Of a stretch of 64,000 bases of DNA, positions 28,261 through 40,665 are shown piece by piece. Origin of the DNA: Paralvinella palmiformis. Its lineage: Eukaryota; Annelida; Polychaeta; Terebellida; Alvinellidae. Made by a program: the position numbers and the translations under genes. Within the stretch, counting starts at the first letter, position 1. Every line of letters starts with the position of its first letter. The DNA lies in contig JAODUP010000151.1 of the NCBI GenBank assembly GCA_025642065.1, forward strand, positions 658,501-722,500, written 5' to 3'. Under the pieces are notes generated by a model. That model ran no database searches. It saw only the letters and a program-made list of their open reading frames with translations, and had not been told where the DNA came from.

Positions 28261-29294
28261 ATTACACAGAAACAAACCATAGATAGACGACCATTGCTGG
28301 GAGGGGGACTTCATTAGGTGTTGTGATATCTGCCAATCACATCTTGTGACGTACACGAGTCCTTCTGCCACCAGCCAATCAGAGCCTTCAGCGTTTTGTG
28401 TGTGTGTGTGTGCGTGCTTGGGGTTTTTGTGTGGGTCACTGGACTTGAATGTATTGTTTATGCAAACCCTGTTGGTATGACACGCTGCGTGTCTAAATTG
28501 TACTGTGTGTGTGTGTGTGTGTCCGTGTCCCTGATGGAGGGACCAGGGTATCATTGTGAATGTCGCCTTCCCGTGATAGAGAGCTGATAATGACACACTA
28601 GTGACATCACTGCCTTGTCGTCACTTATATAATGGAATGCGAGACGATTTATAGCCCATCATTAACCACTAATTATCACCAACATCTGACTAGTAATCTT
28701 GTTTACATCGTGGACGTGCTGCTTGTTAATCAAGACTTCATTCTCACTGACACGTTATAGGTGTAAACCAAATCATCTGTGATTTACTGAGATATTATAT
28801 GAAAAGATCGTGCGTCAGAGAGAGAGGGAGAGGGAGAAAGAGTGGTGTGTGTGTGTCTGTGTGTGTTAGCTCACCAGTATCTATAGTGAGCAGACTGGGG
28901 ATGTGCCATCACCTACAATTGATCACCGTACGCCTCTGTTTGTGGCTGAGCTGGTACTGTATATTGTGAGAACAGCTGCGTGCGTCGGCGCGTACTCGCT
29001 CAGTGTGTGTGTTTGTGTGTACAGTTGAGCCGGCTGCTCCTGGTGTTGTTGTTGCGCGCCTCCCGGGGGAGGGGGGATATGTGGTTATGGGTAATGTTCG
29101 CATCTTCTACAATTCTAGGCTCTATACCGTGTTTGGGAATCGTTCGTCGACGTGGGTATGTAAACTTGGGTTTGTTATTAAACTACCGTCAGTGGTTGGC
29201 AGTCAACTGTAGAGATGTTTCTGTTTTAGTCCTCGACGACCGGGATATAGCATGACGTACGAGGACGTGTTGTGTGAACGAACTGTGGCTATTG

Positions 29295-29300
29295 AATAAA
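29295..29300 (+). terminator. Poly(A) signal AATAAA, proximal candidate
   Basis: AATAAA about 1.04 kb after the CUL1 stop codon; candidate cleavage signal for CUL1 transcripts. Confidence 0.4.
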
Positions 29301-29650
29301 CCAATACACTTGCATTGATGGTGGTTTTACTGGGATGGTAGGATGGCTTACAGTGACGGGTTGAGTACACTTTGTCCCAACCGTAAAGGACAACGATAAC
29401 AATAACTCTGTTAATATGTTATCAACGTGTCCTCGTGATTCACACTCAGTCACGTGAGAGTGTGTGTGTGTGTGTGTGTGTTGGTCCAGTGTGGGGTACG
29501 CGATGTGGATTTGCCGCCGTCGCCTGTACAGTGTTTGTATTTCGGGTACAGTGCATCAGATTCGCTCGGCGTTAAACCTGTAACATATAGTACTTGACCA
29601 GTATCGCTGTTGTTCTCTGTACACTACTGACTGCATTGTACCATATTCTT

Positions 29651-29656
29651 AATAAA
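29651..29656 (+). terminator. Poly(A) signal AATAAA, distal candidate
   Basis: AATAAA about 1.39 kb after the stop codon, followed some 20-40 bp on by GT- and T-rich sequence (GGTTCG then a T run at 29694-29704), a better downstream context than the proximal signal. Confidence 0.5.
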
Positions 29657-29699
29657 ATCAGTTAAAGTTCAACCAACAGCGAGCCCTGGTTCGTTTTTT

Positions 29700-30230
29700 T
29701 TTTTAGTCTCTCGCACCATTTCATCCTCCCCCTTTCAAGAAATAAACATTAGATTACATAAACACAAAAACATATTAAGATATTTAGTGGCTCTTCACAG
29801 ATGGATAACAAGCGATTTTTTATATTATTTGTATAGATCTTTACATTCAAGTATTTTTATTGCCGTAATTTATACATTTTATGTATTAATATTTATATTA
29901 AAAGATATGGGTTTTTTGAATTTGTAATGTGTATTTCGATCAGTCTTTATATGTGACGAGAACGGTGTATTTTATGGTACATAAATGATCGTTTCTATAT
30001 TGGCTTCTAATAGGTGTGGGTCAAAGGTCCGTGTAGCACAGTTCGACACCAAAGTTAATTGTTCTGTGCCCAACCTTTCTGGGACGTGGTTCGCCCTAAA
30101 TCCAGAACGCCCAATGCTTCGTCACACTGGCTTTCACTTCGTGGTTGAGGTATTCGTGCGGTGTTGTGCTAAAATCTTCACATCAAAAATACTAAATAGT
30201 CTTATTTAACAGGAATAGGTTTTTTAAGAA
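29700..30230. other. Intergenic, nothing identified
   Basis: AT-rich DNA downstream of CUL1. No exon or repeat end was recognised. Confidence 0.5.
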
Positions 30231-30324
30231 ACGATGTTTGTATCTCAAGTTAAAGGGATGGATGGCTACCCCAAACTGCCTGAGAATCGTGGCAACACAA
30301 CTACGCCAAGTACTTCATGTGAGC

Positions 30325-31055
30325 CACATCGGGCGTTTAGGTGGCATAACTGGTAGTACAGTTGGCCAGCTACAGACCTGTGGCTTCTGTGTTCAACAAA
30401 CGCCGGTTGGACTCTCTACCTGACAGCAGTTTCATCTTTCGTCTCGCATCTTTGGATTTCGCTCAGCCGCAGAACAGGAACAACATCCCAGAGGGTGAAC
30501 ACTATAAGTAGCCATCAGGCCTGTTATTGCTTTCTGCACTCTTCGGTGATCACTTTCCGCCAGATGGCGCAGCTTTTAGAGCCTTACATCCCAAACCTCC
30601 AGGTTGTGGATTCGAATCCGGCTCATACCTGTCTTTGTGTGAGGTTTGTCCTAGTCAGATGCCTCTCCAGCAGTATGTCCTGCGCGTGACTACCGCCGAG
30701 AGATTTGACAACTGGAATTATCTCTGTCATTACTTCGGACTCGTCCTGGTTGTACCGGAAGTAGCATAGCTCTTGCACAATGGATGGCACAATCTCCATC
30801 CTGAGAAAACGTACCGCCGAATAGAGGGCATTCACAACGTCTAGTTGGGCGAACCAGCGCTAGGTGGCGTGTATATTTCGGGTCTTCTCTCTGAACCTGA
30901 TACCATTGTCACTGCAGATCTCCAGGTGGTGGGGTCAATTCTCCCCATAGACTGTTTCTTTTGAGGATATTTTGGGTGTTCCGATGGTGCAGTGATTGGA
31001 GCACTGCGCCGTAAATCTTCGGATCGTGGGTTCTAATCCGTCTTGTGAAAGATAA
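30325..31055 (+). repeat. Cluster of three tRNA-like SINE heads
   Basis: Three tRNA-like segments within about 730 bp. The first (30336-30420; GGTGGCATAACTGGTAGTAC..., box-B-like GTTGGACTC) is followed by a TTTCATCTTTCGTCTCGC body related to the main SINE family. The second (30560-30630) has GATGGCGCAGCTTTTAGAGC and the B-box-like GGATTCGAATCC. The third (30980-31045) has GATGGTGCAGTGATTGGAGC and GTGGGTTCTAATCC. The GATGGYGCAGTGRTTRGAGC head is typical of tRNA-derived SINEs. None can be trusted as a functional tRNA gene. Confidence 0.55.
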
Positions 31056-31059
31056 AACG

Positions 31060-33178
31060 GAGCAAATTTATGAAAACGTTACATGTCTCTTTTTATTGCA
31101 AGAGTACATAATAACTTTTCTTGAAGAAAGTTTGAATGAACGACACAGAAAAGAAACTGCATGTTTTAAAACCCAGTCATTAATATATAAAAAATTAACA
31201 CATGGAGTAATTTAACCAAATCCTGGCCACTTTTTCAAACAATTCCCAATAATTCACTATTAATTGAAGATAACTAACTAAATTTTTATCACCGGGAAAA
31301 TTAAGTTAACCCAAACCTGGCCAGGTGTAAGTGCTATTTCAGCGCTATGATCGCGTGTTTGAAACCAAATCTATTATTTCACCATACCCTTGCCACATTT
31401 TACTTAATCCGGGCCAGTGAATGTATATATTTCACCTAACCCTGGCCACCGTTTCTTTAGCGTGATCATACTTGAATAGAGCCGTTTGTACACGCAACAA
31501 TAATACTATCAATGCAACCTATCTGTTATTTAAAGTTTAATACGAGGAAGTAAGCAGAGACAGGTGACTACGAGAACGAGGCCAGTTTGATTTGTCATGG
31601 GGTGGTCGCTCGACAGCCAGGCGAAACACCGAACTTCAAGGATGTAACACCGTAAATACCTGATCTAAGCCACTTTGTTAAATACTCATCCAAACTTTAC
31701 TGAAAGTCTCAAAAATGGATAAGACCCTCTAAATCTAGGGTATTTAGACCCTTGTACATCGGAGAAAAAGTATCGGAGGTCGGATATATGCAGAGCCTCG
31801 TTCCACCCTCATACGTACATGTATGGTCTATGTACTAAGCCCATAGTCAGCTTTAGAGAATCATTTTCAATCTGAATAATGAAGTGATTGCTCCACAAAG
31901 ATGGGTTCGTTTCAACTCCTGGCTAAAGAACATACACAACAGTTAGGTTATAAAAGTAAAATCTTATTCCAAGAACAGTTAACTGTTAATAAATGGTTTG
32001 TGTCACATGTCAAATAGTAATAAATGCAAAGTATTAATCAGGATGTCCATAAACATAACATCTAATAAAAGCTCAACTATATCTATTAAAGACCCCCCCC
32101 CCCCCCGATTAGCATTAATGGCTGCAATAACTGTTACCACATCCTTGTTTTGACTTGCAGAGGTTTTATATCAGACCTAGCCAGTATCTTCATTGGCTTA
32201 TGATTAAGGACAATCCCAGGTTCATCCATGTTCCAAAGGTATGGGACGGATCTCGATCGTAGGGTGCCCTAGAAACATAGGGCGCCCTTCGTTTGAAGTG
32301 CGCCCGCACTTAGAACGAAGGTTCGACGTGGTTGGTGACATTCATGTGCTCTACATTAAACAAATTCCTCCTAAATCATATTTGCAACGGGTTCTATGAT
32401 TTGTCAAGATAAGGGAGTTACCGTGTGATGTCATAGAGTCAAAACGAGAGCAATGTACAGCGAACGAATAAGAATATGGTATTTCCCGACCACGAAATGT
32501 GCGCTCTGTTATGGCCGAATGGGTTGCATTATTGATTTGAAATCTCCGCGTTGTGGTATATACGATCTCGCGATTCTTTACACTGTATATTTAGTTGCAT
32601 TAATATGTCTTTTGTTAATTCTACTTCCGATATTTTGATCATATGTAAGCAAAATGAATAGTTTAAGCTAGAATGGGACCACCCCCGTTTGGCGCCCTTA
32701 AAACGAAGTGCCGAATGTCGAGAAATTCGTCAATAGCCAAACATTATGTTGCCACACGTATCACTTAAGTTGGAAAGGATACATAAACTTCCAAACTCGT
32801 GTATATATATATCAAGAGTAGTATTAACTTTGTTGTCAAGTTATCCCGGGTTTTGTTGTGGCTCAGCTGACGTACTCGGTTGATAAATACAACGATGACG
32901 ATTCGCATTTCTGCCTATATTTATTAGCCAATATTACCCGGGCTTTCATTCATTATTAGCAAATGTGAAGTAAAATAGTTGAAGGTGGCAGTTGTTCACT
33001 GAGACAGGTGAGGATAATCGTTCATTACCAAACAGATAATCTTAATTAGGGTTAATAACCAAACAGACAACGAAGCATAACTTTCTTGATTATGGTTACA
33101 CTTACACGGGGGGTACTAATTGTGGCTGTTCTAGAGTATCACATGAAAATACTATGGATGCTAATATTATACAAAACA

Positions 33179-33214
<36 letters not shown>

Positions 33215-34480
33215 GTCCCCACGTTGGGGAGATGAAGGGAACACCACCCTGGCATATGTCCTGGATGATATAACAAGGGCATAGTATGGCTTCCAATGTG
33301 TCCTTGCAAATCAGAAACAATTGTAACGATCAGAGTCGATAGTTCTTAGAAATACAAATCTGGAACGATTATCCAAACCGTAAGCTGAGCCCAAGCATGA
33401 TAATTACACAACAACATATTTCACGGATATTGACATCGTAGTGATTTATCAAGCCATTTGTCTCATTAACTAAGGGAACTAAGTCTTCAAAAGCTGAAAA
33501 TTATTCATTTTATCAGTTAAAACGCATAATTGTTATTTTAAATAATACCTAAAAATCTCCTCAAAACGTCCATATTCTGTTGGCGCTTATGGCAGATAGT
33601 AATCTGTCGTGCTAGCCACATAGCGGCCGATAAATCGCACTTCAAACGAACATGGATCGAGGTCTGTTTCTTACCGAATCTTACACTCACGTCTGACCGG
33701 TTACATGCATATAGTCAACCAGTTTTCTCTCTTGTTGGTGAGTAAACTTAGACATCAAGTGTTACCTTCTCATTGCGGTGGGTTTGAAGTGTTGCCCATG
33801 GTATATTAAATGTGGTTTGGGCTGAGTTGACTGTTTGAACTGATGCAACCATGTCAGTCTCATTCCAAAGCCTAGTGTGTATGAGCTTTGAGTGTGGGTT
33901 GGAACAGTTGTTCAATTAACATCCCTAATATGTAACTTAGATCAATAACTTGAGTACTACACTGTTACAATAAGATACCCGTCTCACTTTATTGTGCATT
34001 AACTTATTTCCTTTGGCTTATTATAGCTCATTTCGACATCTTACAGCCTTAACATTTACTACACTGTGGTCGTTCATTTTAATTATCAAAAATAGACCCA
34101 CACTCCCAAATATTTGACATTAATCCAAACCTAGCAATGGCCAGGTTTAGGAATATAAGATGGGATTTAGGTGAAATTGACTATATACACATTCTAGCAG
34201 AGAATGACATGAAAGGATCGTTTTCACACCAAAAAAAAACTATTTTTATTTTCTAAACGTGTTGAAGCTTATAATTGCCTTACTTGTGTTCTATAATATG
34301 CTATTTACTTAGTGGCAAGATTGAGAAATGTTTAAAAGAAACTTAATTTGGGGTTAAAAAGTGTTATTCGCACCTCAACCTACCGCGCGTCCTAATTCAA
34401 ATCACGTGATGACAAAGGGTGTCACGTGTCGAAATGATAGTACCAGTAGATAACGCTAAAAAAACATCGCATGCACACGA
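31060..34480. other. Repeat-rich intergenic region, no gene supported
   Basis: A 14-base C run near 32093-32106, a (TA)n tract at 33184-33213, and copies of a motif reading TTAGGTGAAAT next to GTGGCC or CTGGCC (inverted at 31425-31449, direct at 34160-34175). Related words GGGCGCCCTTCGTTT and GAAGTGCG occur near 32280-32310 and 32690-32715. No exon chain is visible. Confidence 0.4.
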
Positions 34481-34484
34481 AGAC

Positions 34485-37330
34485 ATTATAATAATAATAA
34501 TAATAATGTATATTTAATAAAGCGCCCTTACTAGCAGGAGCCATTCAAAGTACAAATAATAATGTCTGTAAAAACCCTGTAATGATTTAAAAGATAATAA
34601 TTATTTATCTGTGAAAGCGACCTTAAATAGGTGTGTTTTTAGAAGAGACTTAAAATTTCCAAGAGACGACGCATTTCTAATATTTGCCGGCAACTTATTC
34701 CACAAATTGGGGGCTGCAACACTAAACGCACAATCACCATATGACTTGAGCCGAGACACTGGCACCTGCAATAGTATCTGACTTGATGACCTGACTTTTC
34801 GGGATGACTTTCTAATGGAAACCAGTTCACACAGGTATTCTGGTGCCATATCATTAATAGATTTATAAGTTATTAACAGAATCTTAAAATGGATACGCTG
34901 TCTAACAGGTGGCCAATGTAGTTTTGGAAGAATTGGGGTAATATGATCATATTTTCTAGTATTTGTTACAATGCGAGCTGCACTATTCTGAATTCACTGA
35001 AGGCGATTAATGTTATAATCAGATATGCCATATAACAGGGGGTTACAATAGTCTATACGAGATGTAACAAGGCATGAACTACAGTTAAAAGTGATTCTTG
35101 AGTCAAGAATGCTTTTAAACAGTGGATGTTCTTAAGATGGTAGTAGGCAGCTCGGCATACTGATGACATGTTCATGATAACAAATAACCCTAGATTTTTT
35201 ACTGACCCATTAGGGGTAATCGAAGATACCCACATATATAATGCTGATGTCTTTGGTGATTTAACACAATGTGTATGCCAATATAAAATATTTGTTATTA
35301 TCATTTGGTTTTAGCATTGAGTCATCCGATGCTTTGGATATCGGCACACAATGTTCTAAATTCTTCAAGGAAGAGGAGAAATGTAACTCATTGTCAGATC
35401 CAGTAAAATATAACAATTATGTGTCATCAGCATACAAGTGATATTTAATCCCTTATCGCTGCGCAATGATCCCAAGAGAGTAACGGCATACATTGTGAAA
35501 ACCAGAGGACCAAGAACTGAACCCTGTGGTACACCAGATAAATAAAACTGAATGTCAGAGCAAATATCATGAACAGACACTCTCTGGGAGCTTTGTTCCA
35601 GATTAGATCTAAACCATTCAAGTACTCTACCTTACAGACCAAACATGTCTTAACCCAGAAAAGTACATTATGGTCAAACGGTATCAAATGCAGCAGACAG
35701 GTCCAGAAGAATTACTATTACTGGTTTACCTTGATCAATGGACATCATAATATCATTTTCTCCCGGAACTAAGGCTGTTTCAGTGCTGTGACCACTTTTA
35801 TAGGCAGACTGTACAGTCATTAAGGTTATTGATTAAATATTTGTTTAGATGGAAAGCAACTGCCTTTTCTATAACTTTAGATAAAAATGTATGTTGAAAC
35901 AAGTCTGTAATTGCTTAGAATATTGTAGACTATAGTGTGGTTTTATTAATGGTTTTATAAGGCAGCTTTCATGGATCTGAAACACCCAGAGATTATGATT
36001 TATTAACTATATTTGTAATTAAGCTTATCATAACACCCAGAAACCTTGTAGGTGACAGGTCAACTGCACAGAAAAGCATTAGATGACTTTTTCAGCAACT
36101 GTCTAATTATCAGCCTCTGTAAAAGGCTCAAATGTATCCATCATGATATGCAGGACTCTTCACCAATGGTGTACCCTGTGATAAGGTGCTGGACTGGAAC
36201 CCACTATGTATATTTAATATTTTTTGACAGAAGAAGTTATTAAAACAATGGGCCATATCTTAATCTGAGTTGATATTATTTGGGAGGACAGTTTGACTTT
36301 ATGTAATACTTTATTCACAACACTGAAAACAGTCCTTTGATTTCCTTTGGGATGCTTTGATCTTTTTATTATAGTATTCAGATTTAGCAGAGGTAAAGGT
36401 ATTTTTTTAACAAGAATTTACTGACCTTGAACATTTCTTAAAATACATAAACTGGTCCTGATCCACAGACGTTTCACACACCTTCTGGGCTCCCTTAGCC
36501 TGTATATTCTGTATTATCTGCTGGAAGCATTATTCATTGGCATTTCTTTGTCCTTACAAGTATGTTGATCTACACAATTTCAATGTATTATCATAGAGAT
36601 CCACCAGATGATCCACATCATCTGGTGGATCCAATAACAGAGAAGAGACTCACACAGCAAGAAAAGCCTTGTCAATTGACTTGTATCTTCTTTATGAAAA
36701 TATTTTTAGCTGAAACAGATTGTTTCAAAGATACATTAATGTCAACACAATGATCAGACAGCATGGAAGACACAGACACACCTTTAATCAAATTGTCATC
36801 ATCACGGGAGATGACAAGATCTATGATGTGACCATGTCTGTGTTCTTCTGGACATGCTGCCTGAGATTGGCAGATCTGAATGTCAGCCAGTTGTTTGGTA
36901 TCTGCATTCCTCTTGCAATCCCAATGTATATTGACTAAGATCAACAGAAGACCACTGTTGGTAGCAAGAGAGTCAACAAATTCCGGGAAAATTCCTTGAA
37001 GAAATCTGCCGCTTTCCATTTTTCTTATGGGGTGTAATCGGTAGATATGTTACACGAACACTTATCCCCCCAGATATAAAAGTCAGTTGGTAATTATCAA
37101 AAGATTAGCCTGGAAACGCAAATGGGTTTCACACTTCAAAGAATCACGGAGAAGAATGCCGACTCCCCCACCTTTTTTGTGAATCCGAGCTGCATGGTGG
37201 AATGAATATCCAGCTGAAGTCACATCACCAACAATTTTCTGGTCTGAAACATTACCAGTCAGCCAAGTCTCTGTTATGACAAGAGCATCAAGATCCATAT
37301 CCTTAACAACATTAGATATTTCATCAGATA
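34485..37330 (-). pseudogene. CR1/L2-type LINE, decayed (endonuclease-reverse transcriptase)
   Basis: Reading from high to low coordinates on the minus strand. An AP-endonuclease N-part is at 37298-37083 (DALVITETWL..; KKGGGVGILLRDS), its C-part at about 37019-36672 (GHIIDLVISRDDD ... SDHC), reverse transcriptase around 35580-35440 (SGVPQGSVLGPL), and the C-terminal tail at 34849-34601 (AFSVAAPNLWNKLPANIRN). The 3' end carries an (ATT)n-type microsatellite (34487-34507 on the plus strand), usual for CR1/L2 clades. The pieces lie in different frames with many stops, and the YADD active-site region is frame-shifted, so it is dead. Non-LTR elements of this kind move by target-primed reverse transcription. 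Exact clade uncertain. Confidence 0.8.
36598..36631. repeat. Perfect 15-bp hairpin
   Basis: GATCCACCAGATGAT and its exact reverse complement are separated by the 4-base loop CCAC. It lies inside the LINE relic. Confidence 0.9.
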
Positions 37331-37403
37331 TTAGCGATTTCTTGGGCCACCAAATGTGCCCAGCTTTAGGGAGGTGGCCCGATTTAGGTGAAATTACCCT
37401 ACC

Positions 37404-37406
<3 letters not shown>

Positions 37407-37441
<35 letters not shown>
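37407..37441. repeat. (TA)n microsatellite
   Basis: About 17 TA repeats. It produces YIYIYI peptides in spurious frames. Confidence 0.9.
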
Positions 37442-37444
<3 letters not shown>

Positions 37445-37711
37445 AAATGCAATCTTTATATAAACTCTTATTATCATTCACTCCACCATACAGGTCAAAT
37501 TTGTAGTTTTCTTGCCGGACATCGGGATCTTTCCGTGGAAAGTAATGCCGGTAGCTCACGTTTTCCGCCCATTTTAGTCGCTGGCAGTTGCCGCAAGGAT
37601 CCGTGGTCGAAACCGTGTAATGTGCTCACGTGTTTTCCCGAAACCCGCCGAGCGCCTACATCGAACGACCAATCAAATCCAATCCTCCGGTCACATGATA
37701 TCCAAAATGTC

Positions 37712-37896
37712 AGCGCCCATAGAAGAAGCGGGAGAACATGGAGAGGGCTGGGATGAGGAAAATGAGGTTGCACCTACAAATTTATGGCAAGCAAACCCCC
37801 TCCTTTGTACAACACAAACTTGAAAGACCGGGCCCGGGCATTGAAGGCGGAAATTGTGAAGGATATCGCATCCCAACTCGATAAATCAGATAAGTA
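37712..37896 (+). pseudogene. Harbinger-type MADF/Myb-like protein, first-exon relic
   Basis: Starts ATGTCAGCGCCC in a GC-richer, CpG-containing patch and encodes an acidic leader (MSAPIEEAGEHGEGWDEENE). It then needs a frame change near 37800 to continue as NPLLYNTNLKDRARALKAEI followed by VKDIASQLDKS. The latter resembles the start of a MADF/Myb-like DNA-binding domain (..LYN.., then basic helix), the partner protein carried by PIF/Harbinger transposons. It ends at a stop or degraded donor (ATAAGTAG). The frameshift marks it as non-functional. Assignment rests on weak similarity and on the neighbouring Harbinger transposase piece. Confidence 0.4.
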
Positions 37897-38229
37897 GCCT
37901 ACCGTATATTGCCCTTCTGCTATGTTACATGTACACGATGTATGCAGTGTACTGTACTGTACCGAACGGTGTTGGCATTGGCGTGTTGTCAACATCGTAT
38001 GCCAGATGATTGTATTTACATGTATTCAGTTATTGGGCCTGGCTATACTCATTTTAAGCCTTTATACCCCAAAAACTAGTGGAAACGGTTTATTGCTTGT
38101 GTCCTTCACAGTCTCGTTATTTTTTATTTAGTTCAAGGGAGTTGAGAATAAGAGCCATGCAGTTCATGGTTCATTTTTTCCTGGTAGGTGCAGGGCTTCA
38201 GACAGATGCGAGTACAGTGGCCCGGCCTC

Positions 38230-38680
38230 TGCTGGGGTAGCCTCACCTGTGGCCAAAACACTTCAGAGTGATGGCAATGCGTTCTTTCTTGACCCTATTT
38301 TGCAACATTCGGAGATAGTTCTTGTATGAGAACAAATCCTCCTTTTCGAATTCCCTCATAAGGGTGTGATACGTCCCATGCATATAATGGCCTACGATGT
38401 ATCCATTGGCGGCAACAGAGCTGCCGGCAAGAAGCCTTGTAACAGCGGCGTTTCCTACGCCCCGTAAAACAATTAGAAGGGCCGCAATCACCCGAAGTAG
38501 ATTGCTGGCAGCCATGATTTTGAGATTGAAAGGCCTCCGGAAATTGCCGAAGCACACGCGAAAATGACGCAACAACCACCCGCTCGCCCGAGAGGTCACA
38601 CTGACCCGCACGCTTTCTGGGACCATTTCTCTCGCTATGTGTTTGGTGGCAGCACCCGTTCCCAGCACATCCGTATTTGT
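38230..38680 (-). pseudogene. PIF/Harbinger-type transposase N-terminal fragment
   Basis: A 141-codon minus-strand frame contains YHTLMREFEKEDLFSYKNYL then RM, the pattern (H.LM.EL..ED..SFKNF.RM) at the start of Harbinger/HARBI1-like nucleases. Immediately afterwards it jumps to KKERIAITLK, which in intact proteins lies several tens of residues later (..ERLAITLR), so an internal deletion is likely. The DDE catalytic core is missing. With the MADF-like relic it represents a truncated Harbinger element. Confidence 0.5.
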
Positions 38681-38699
38681 TTTGGCGGATTCAGGACTT

Positions 38700-39860
38700 G
38701 AGAGAATTGAGAGACAACAGTGTCGACGTGTATAAGGGTAAATTTCTGCGTCTATCAGATGTTCTGAGGAAACTGACTTCAGATTTATGTGGGGTCGTGT
38801 GTCAGGAGAATATTTAAAAAGCGTCGATTACAAAGGAGACATTAAAATTGATAGGCATGGAGTTGCGGTAGATTGTCAATGCGCTGCATGGATGGGCCCA
38901 GATGTCCGCCGCCAACACGTGTCTGTTGTGTACTATGCCCTAACCAAAGTGAAGGAGGGAATATTAACTAAAGAAACGTGTACACAGCAGCTGCAAACAT
39001 TCTATCAGGCCAAAGAATATACCGGTTCTCCCGTTAAGATGCAGGATAAGTCGGTCAGAACCAAATCTGGCCATAGTATAGCAGCCCTGAAAGAGTTTGA
39101 TCCACAAGGTGTTCAGCTGAGTAACATACCTCGGTAGGGTGACCATTTTTGGTCAGTATGGCTCAACTCATCCGCATCTGGACTCCCGATCAGAAAGTTG
39201 AATGGTCCTGTTAAAGTAAATGGCATTACAAATGACCAAGATTAGTTGGCTGAATGGTCAGAACTCCACGGGTATAACCACTATTACCGAGGAGGCTCGT
39301 GTTGATCTTGAAGTCAGAACACTTGGTCAGAACAACTATAAATCACGGAAGGAGCAGCGCCTGATTCGACTGCAGTCATCATTCTTTAGCAGAATTTGCA
39401 AAGCAACCCGGCGAAGAGATTTTGAAAACTGGCAACATCCCTGGCTGGATATAAGGACATCTCCAGTGAACTTATTAAGCATGGTTGGAAGTATTAGGCT
39501 ACAGCACGAATAGCATACAGCGACCAGGTAAAAATACCTGTGAGAGAGTCTGGCATTATTGTCTGTGCGGAGACACCTTTCCTTGGATGCTCACCAGATG
39601 GTCTAGTAGGAGACGAAGGGCTGCTAGAAATCAAATGGCCCTATACGGCACATAATAAGGATATTTGCAACTACATGAGAACCATGATTACCACTATCAG
39701 ATAATGAGTGCTCCCTTGTGTACAGGTCGGAAATCACGTGATTTTGTAGTTTGGTCATTCAAGGGCAAGAAAACACTCCATATTATGCGGGATGAACGAT
39801 TCATATCAAATATGAAATCACACTTGACTGAATTCTTCAACATTGTTTTTTGAATACTTG
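38700..39860 (+). pseudogene. SWIM/YqaJ recombinase gene, decayed copy 1
   Basis: Plus-strand homologue of the gene at 43804-45898, in at least three frames. Piece 1 (38787-39137) holds the SWIM-like region but with CxC...RxH where the intact domain has CxC...CxH, then TKETCTQQLQTFYQAKEYTG. Piece 2 (39220-39513) matches the linker (LGQNNYKSRKEQRLIRLQSS). Piece 3 (39535-39855) holds the YqaJ exonuclease core: GCSPDGLVGDEG, then EIKWPYTAHN, and HYQIM. The YqaJ Asp (codon 39597-39599) and the ExK motif (39627-39635) are present. Several frameshifts and stops make it a pseudogene. It retains five codons (KETCT region) that copy 2 has lost. Confidence 0.8.
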
Positions 39861-40660
39861 TTTTACAAACCCACCAATCGCAGCTGAAACCCACCACCAG
39901 GGAATAAAATTTACTTTTATTATTATTTTCGCACTGAGTTTGAACTATTTACATGATTCTCAATGAGTGGAAGGTTATAATCAGTTTAAGTTTACAAGAT
40001 TTCTAGACTTGAAGACCTATTTACTGCAAAAATAATTGAAATAAATTTGAAGTGGAACGGACCCGACACCATCTTCAATTAGGCTGAGAGTGACGTGTCT
40101 ATTGTTTACATTTCGCTGACAATTCAAAATCAAAAGAAAATTAGTCTCAAAAATGCAAAACTATTGGAGATTGTGAAATCCCAACTAAAGGAAGAATATG
40201 TTACAGAAAACATTGTCACTGGCTAGACGATCATCGAGAAAGACATGCTGGTGGATATCATTGTAAAACTGAATTTGAATATCAATGTAAAAATAAAATA
40301 CAAAACCAGAGTAATCCAGAATATCTGTGGGGCATTTGTCAATGTTTGGGTACCGAATCTTGCAAATATTACAGAAACTAGAACTTTGTGTCAATATTTA
40401 TCAACCGACCCTATGTTTTCAGTGATTTATTTAATTTTTGGAAGGAAACTTTCTCGTAAAACAAGTATTCAAAAAACAATGGCCTCACATAATTTTATTC
40501 CATATCCTCCAGTTTGTTCTAAAACTATTATTATCCAATTTATATACTAGATTTGGTAATAACACATACATTCATACAACACTATATGTTATGTGCCAGT
40601 AACAAGTTGCCAGACATGGTCAGCATGCCGGAATCAAATACCATTAAATAAACACCAAAA
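39861..40660. other. Spacer between the two SWIM/YqaJ copies
   Basis: AT-rich, no gene. It presumably contains the left end of the ISL2EU-type element; no terminal inverted repeat could be proven by eye. Confidence 0.4.
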
Positions 40661-40665
40661 TCCTC

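Larger units (their letters stand above)
28261..29675 (+). other. CUL1: CUL1 3' UTR, rich in TG microsatellites
   Basis: Follows the CUL1 stop without any splice acceptor or new gene. It contains TG tracts at about 28397-28411, 28503-28522, 28842-28866, 29000-29020 and 29459-29481. Open frames here are products of those tracts. The 3' end is set by one of the two poly(A) signals listed. Confidence 0.6.

Noticed and set aside
37388..37876. Long overlapping frames through a TA repeat and the CpG-rich patch
   Set aside because: The N-terminal YIYIYI run is the microsatellite and the remainder is out of frame with the MADF-like peptide.
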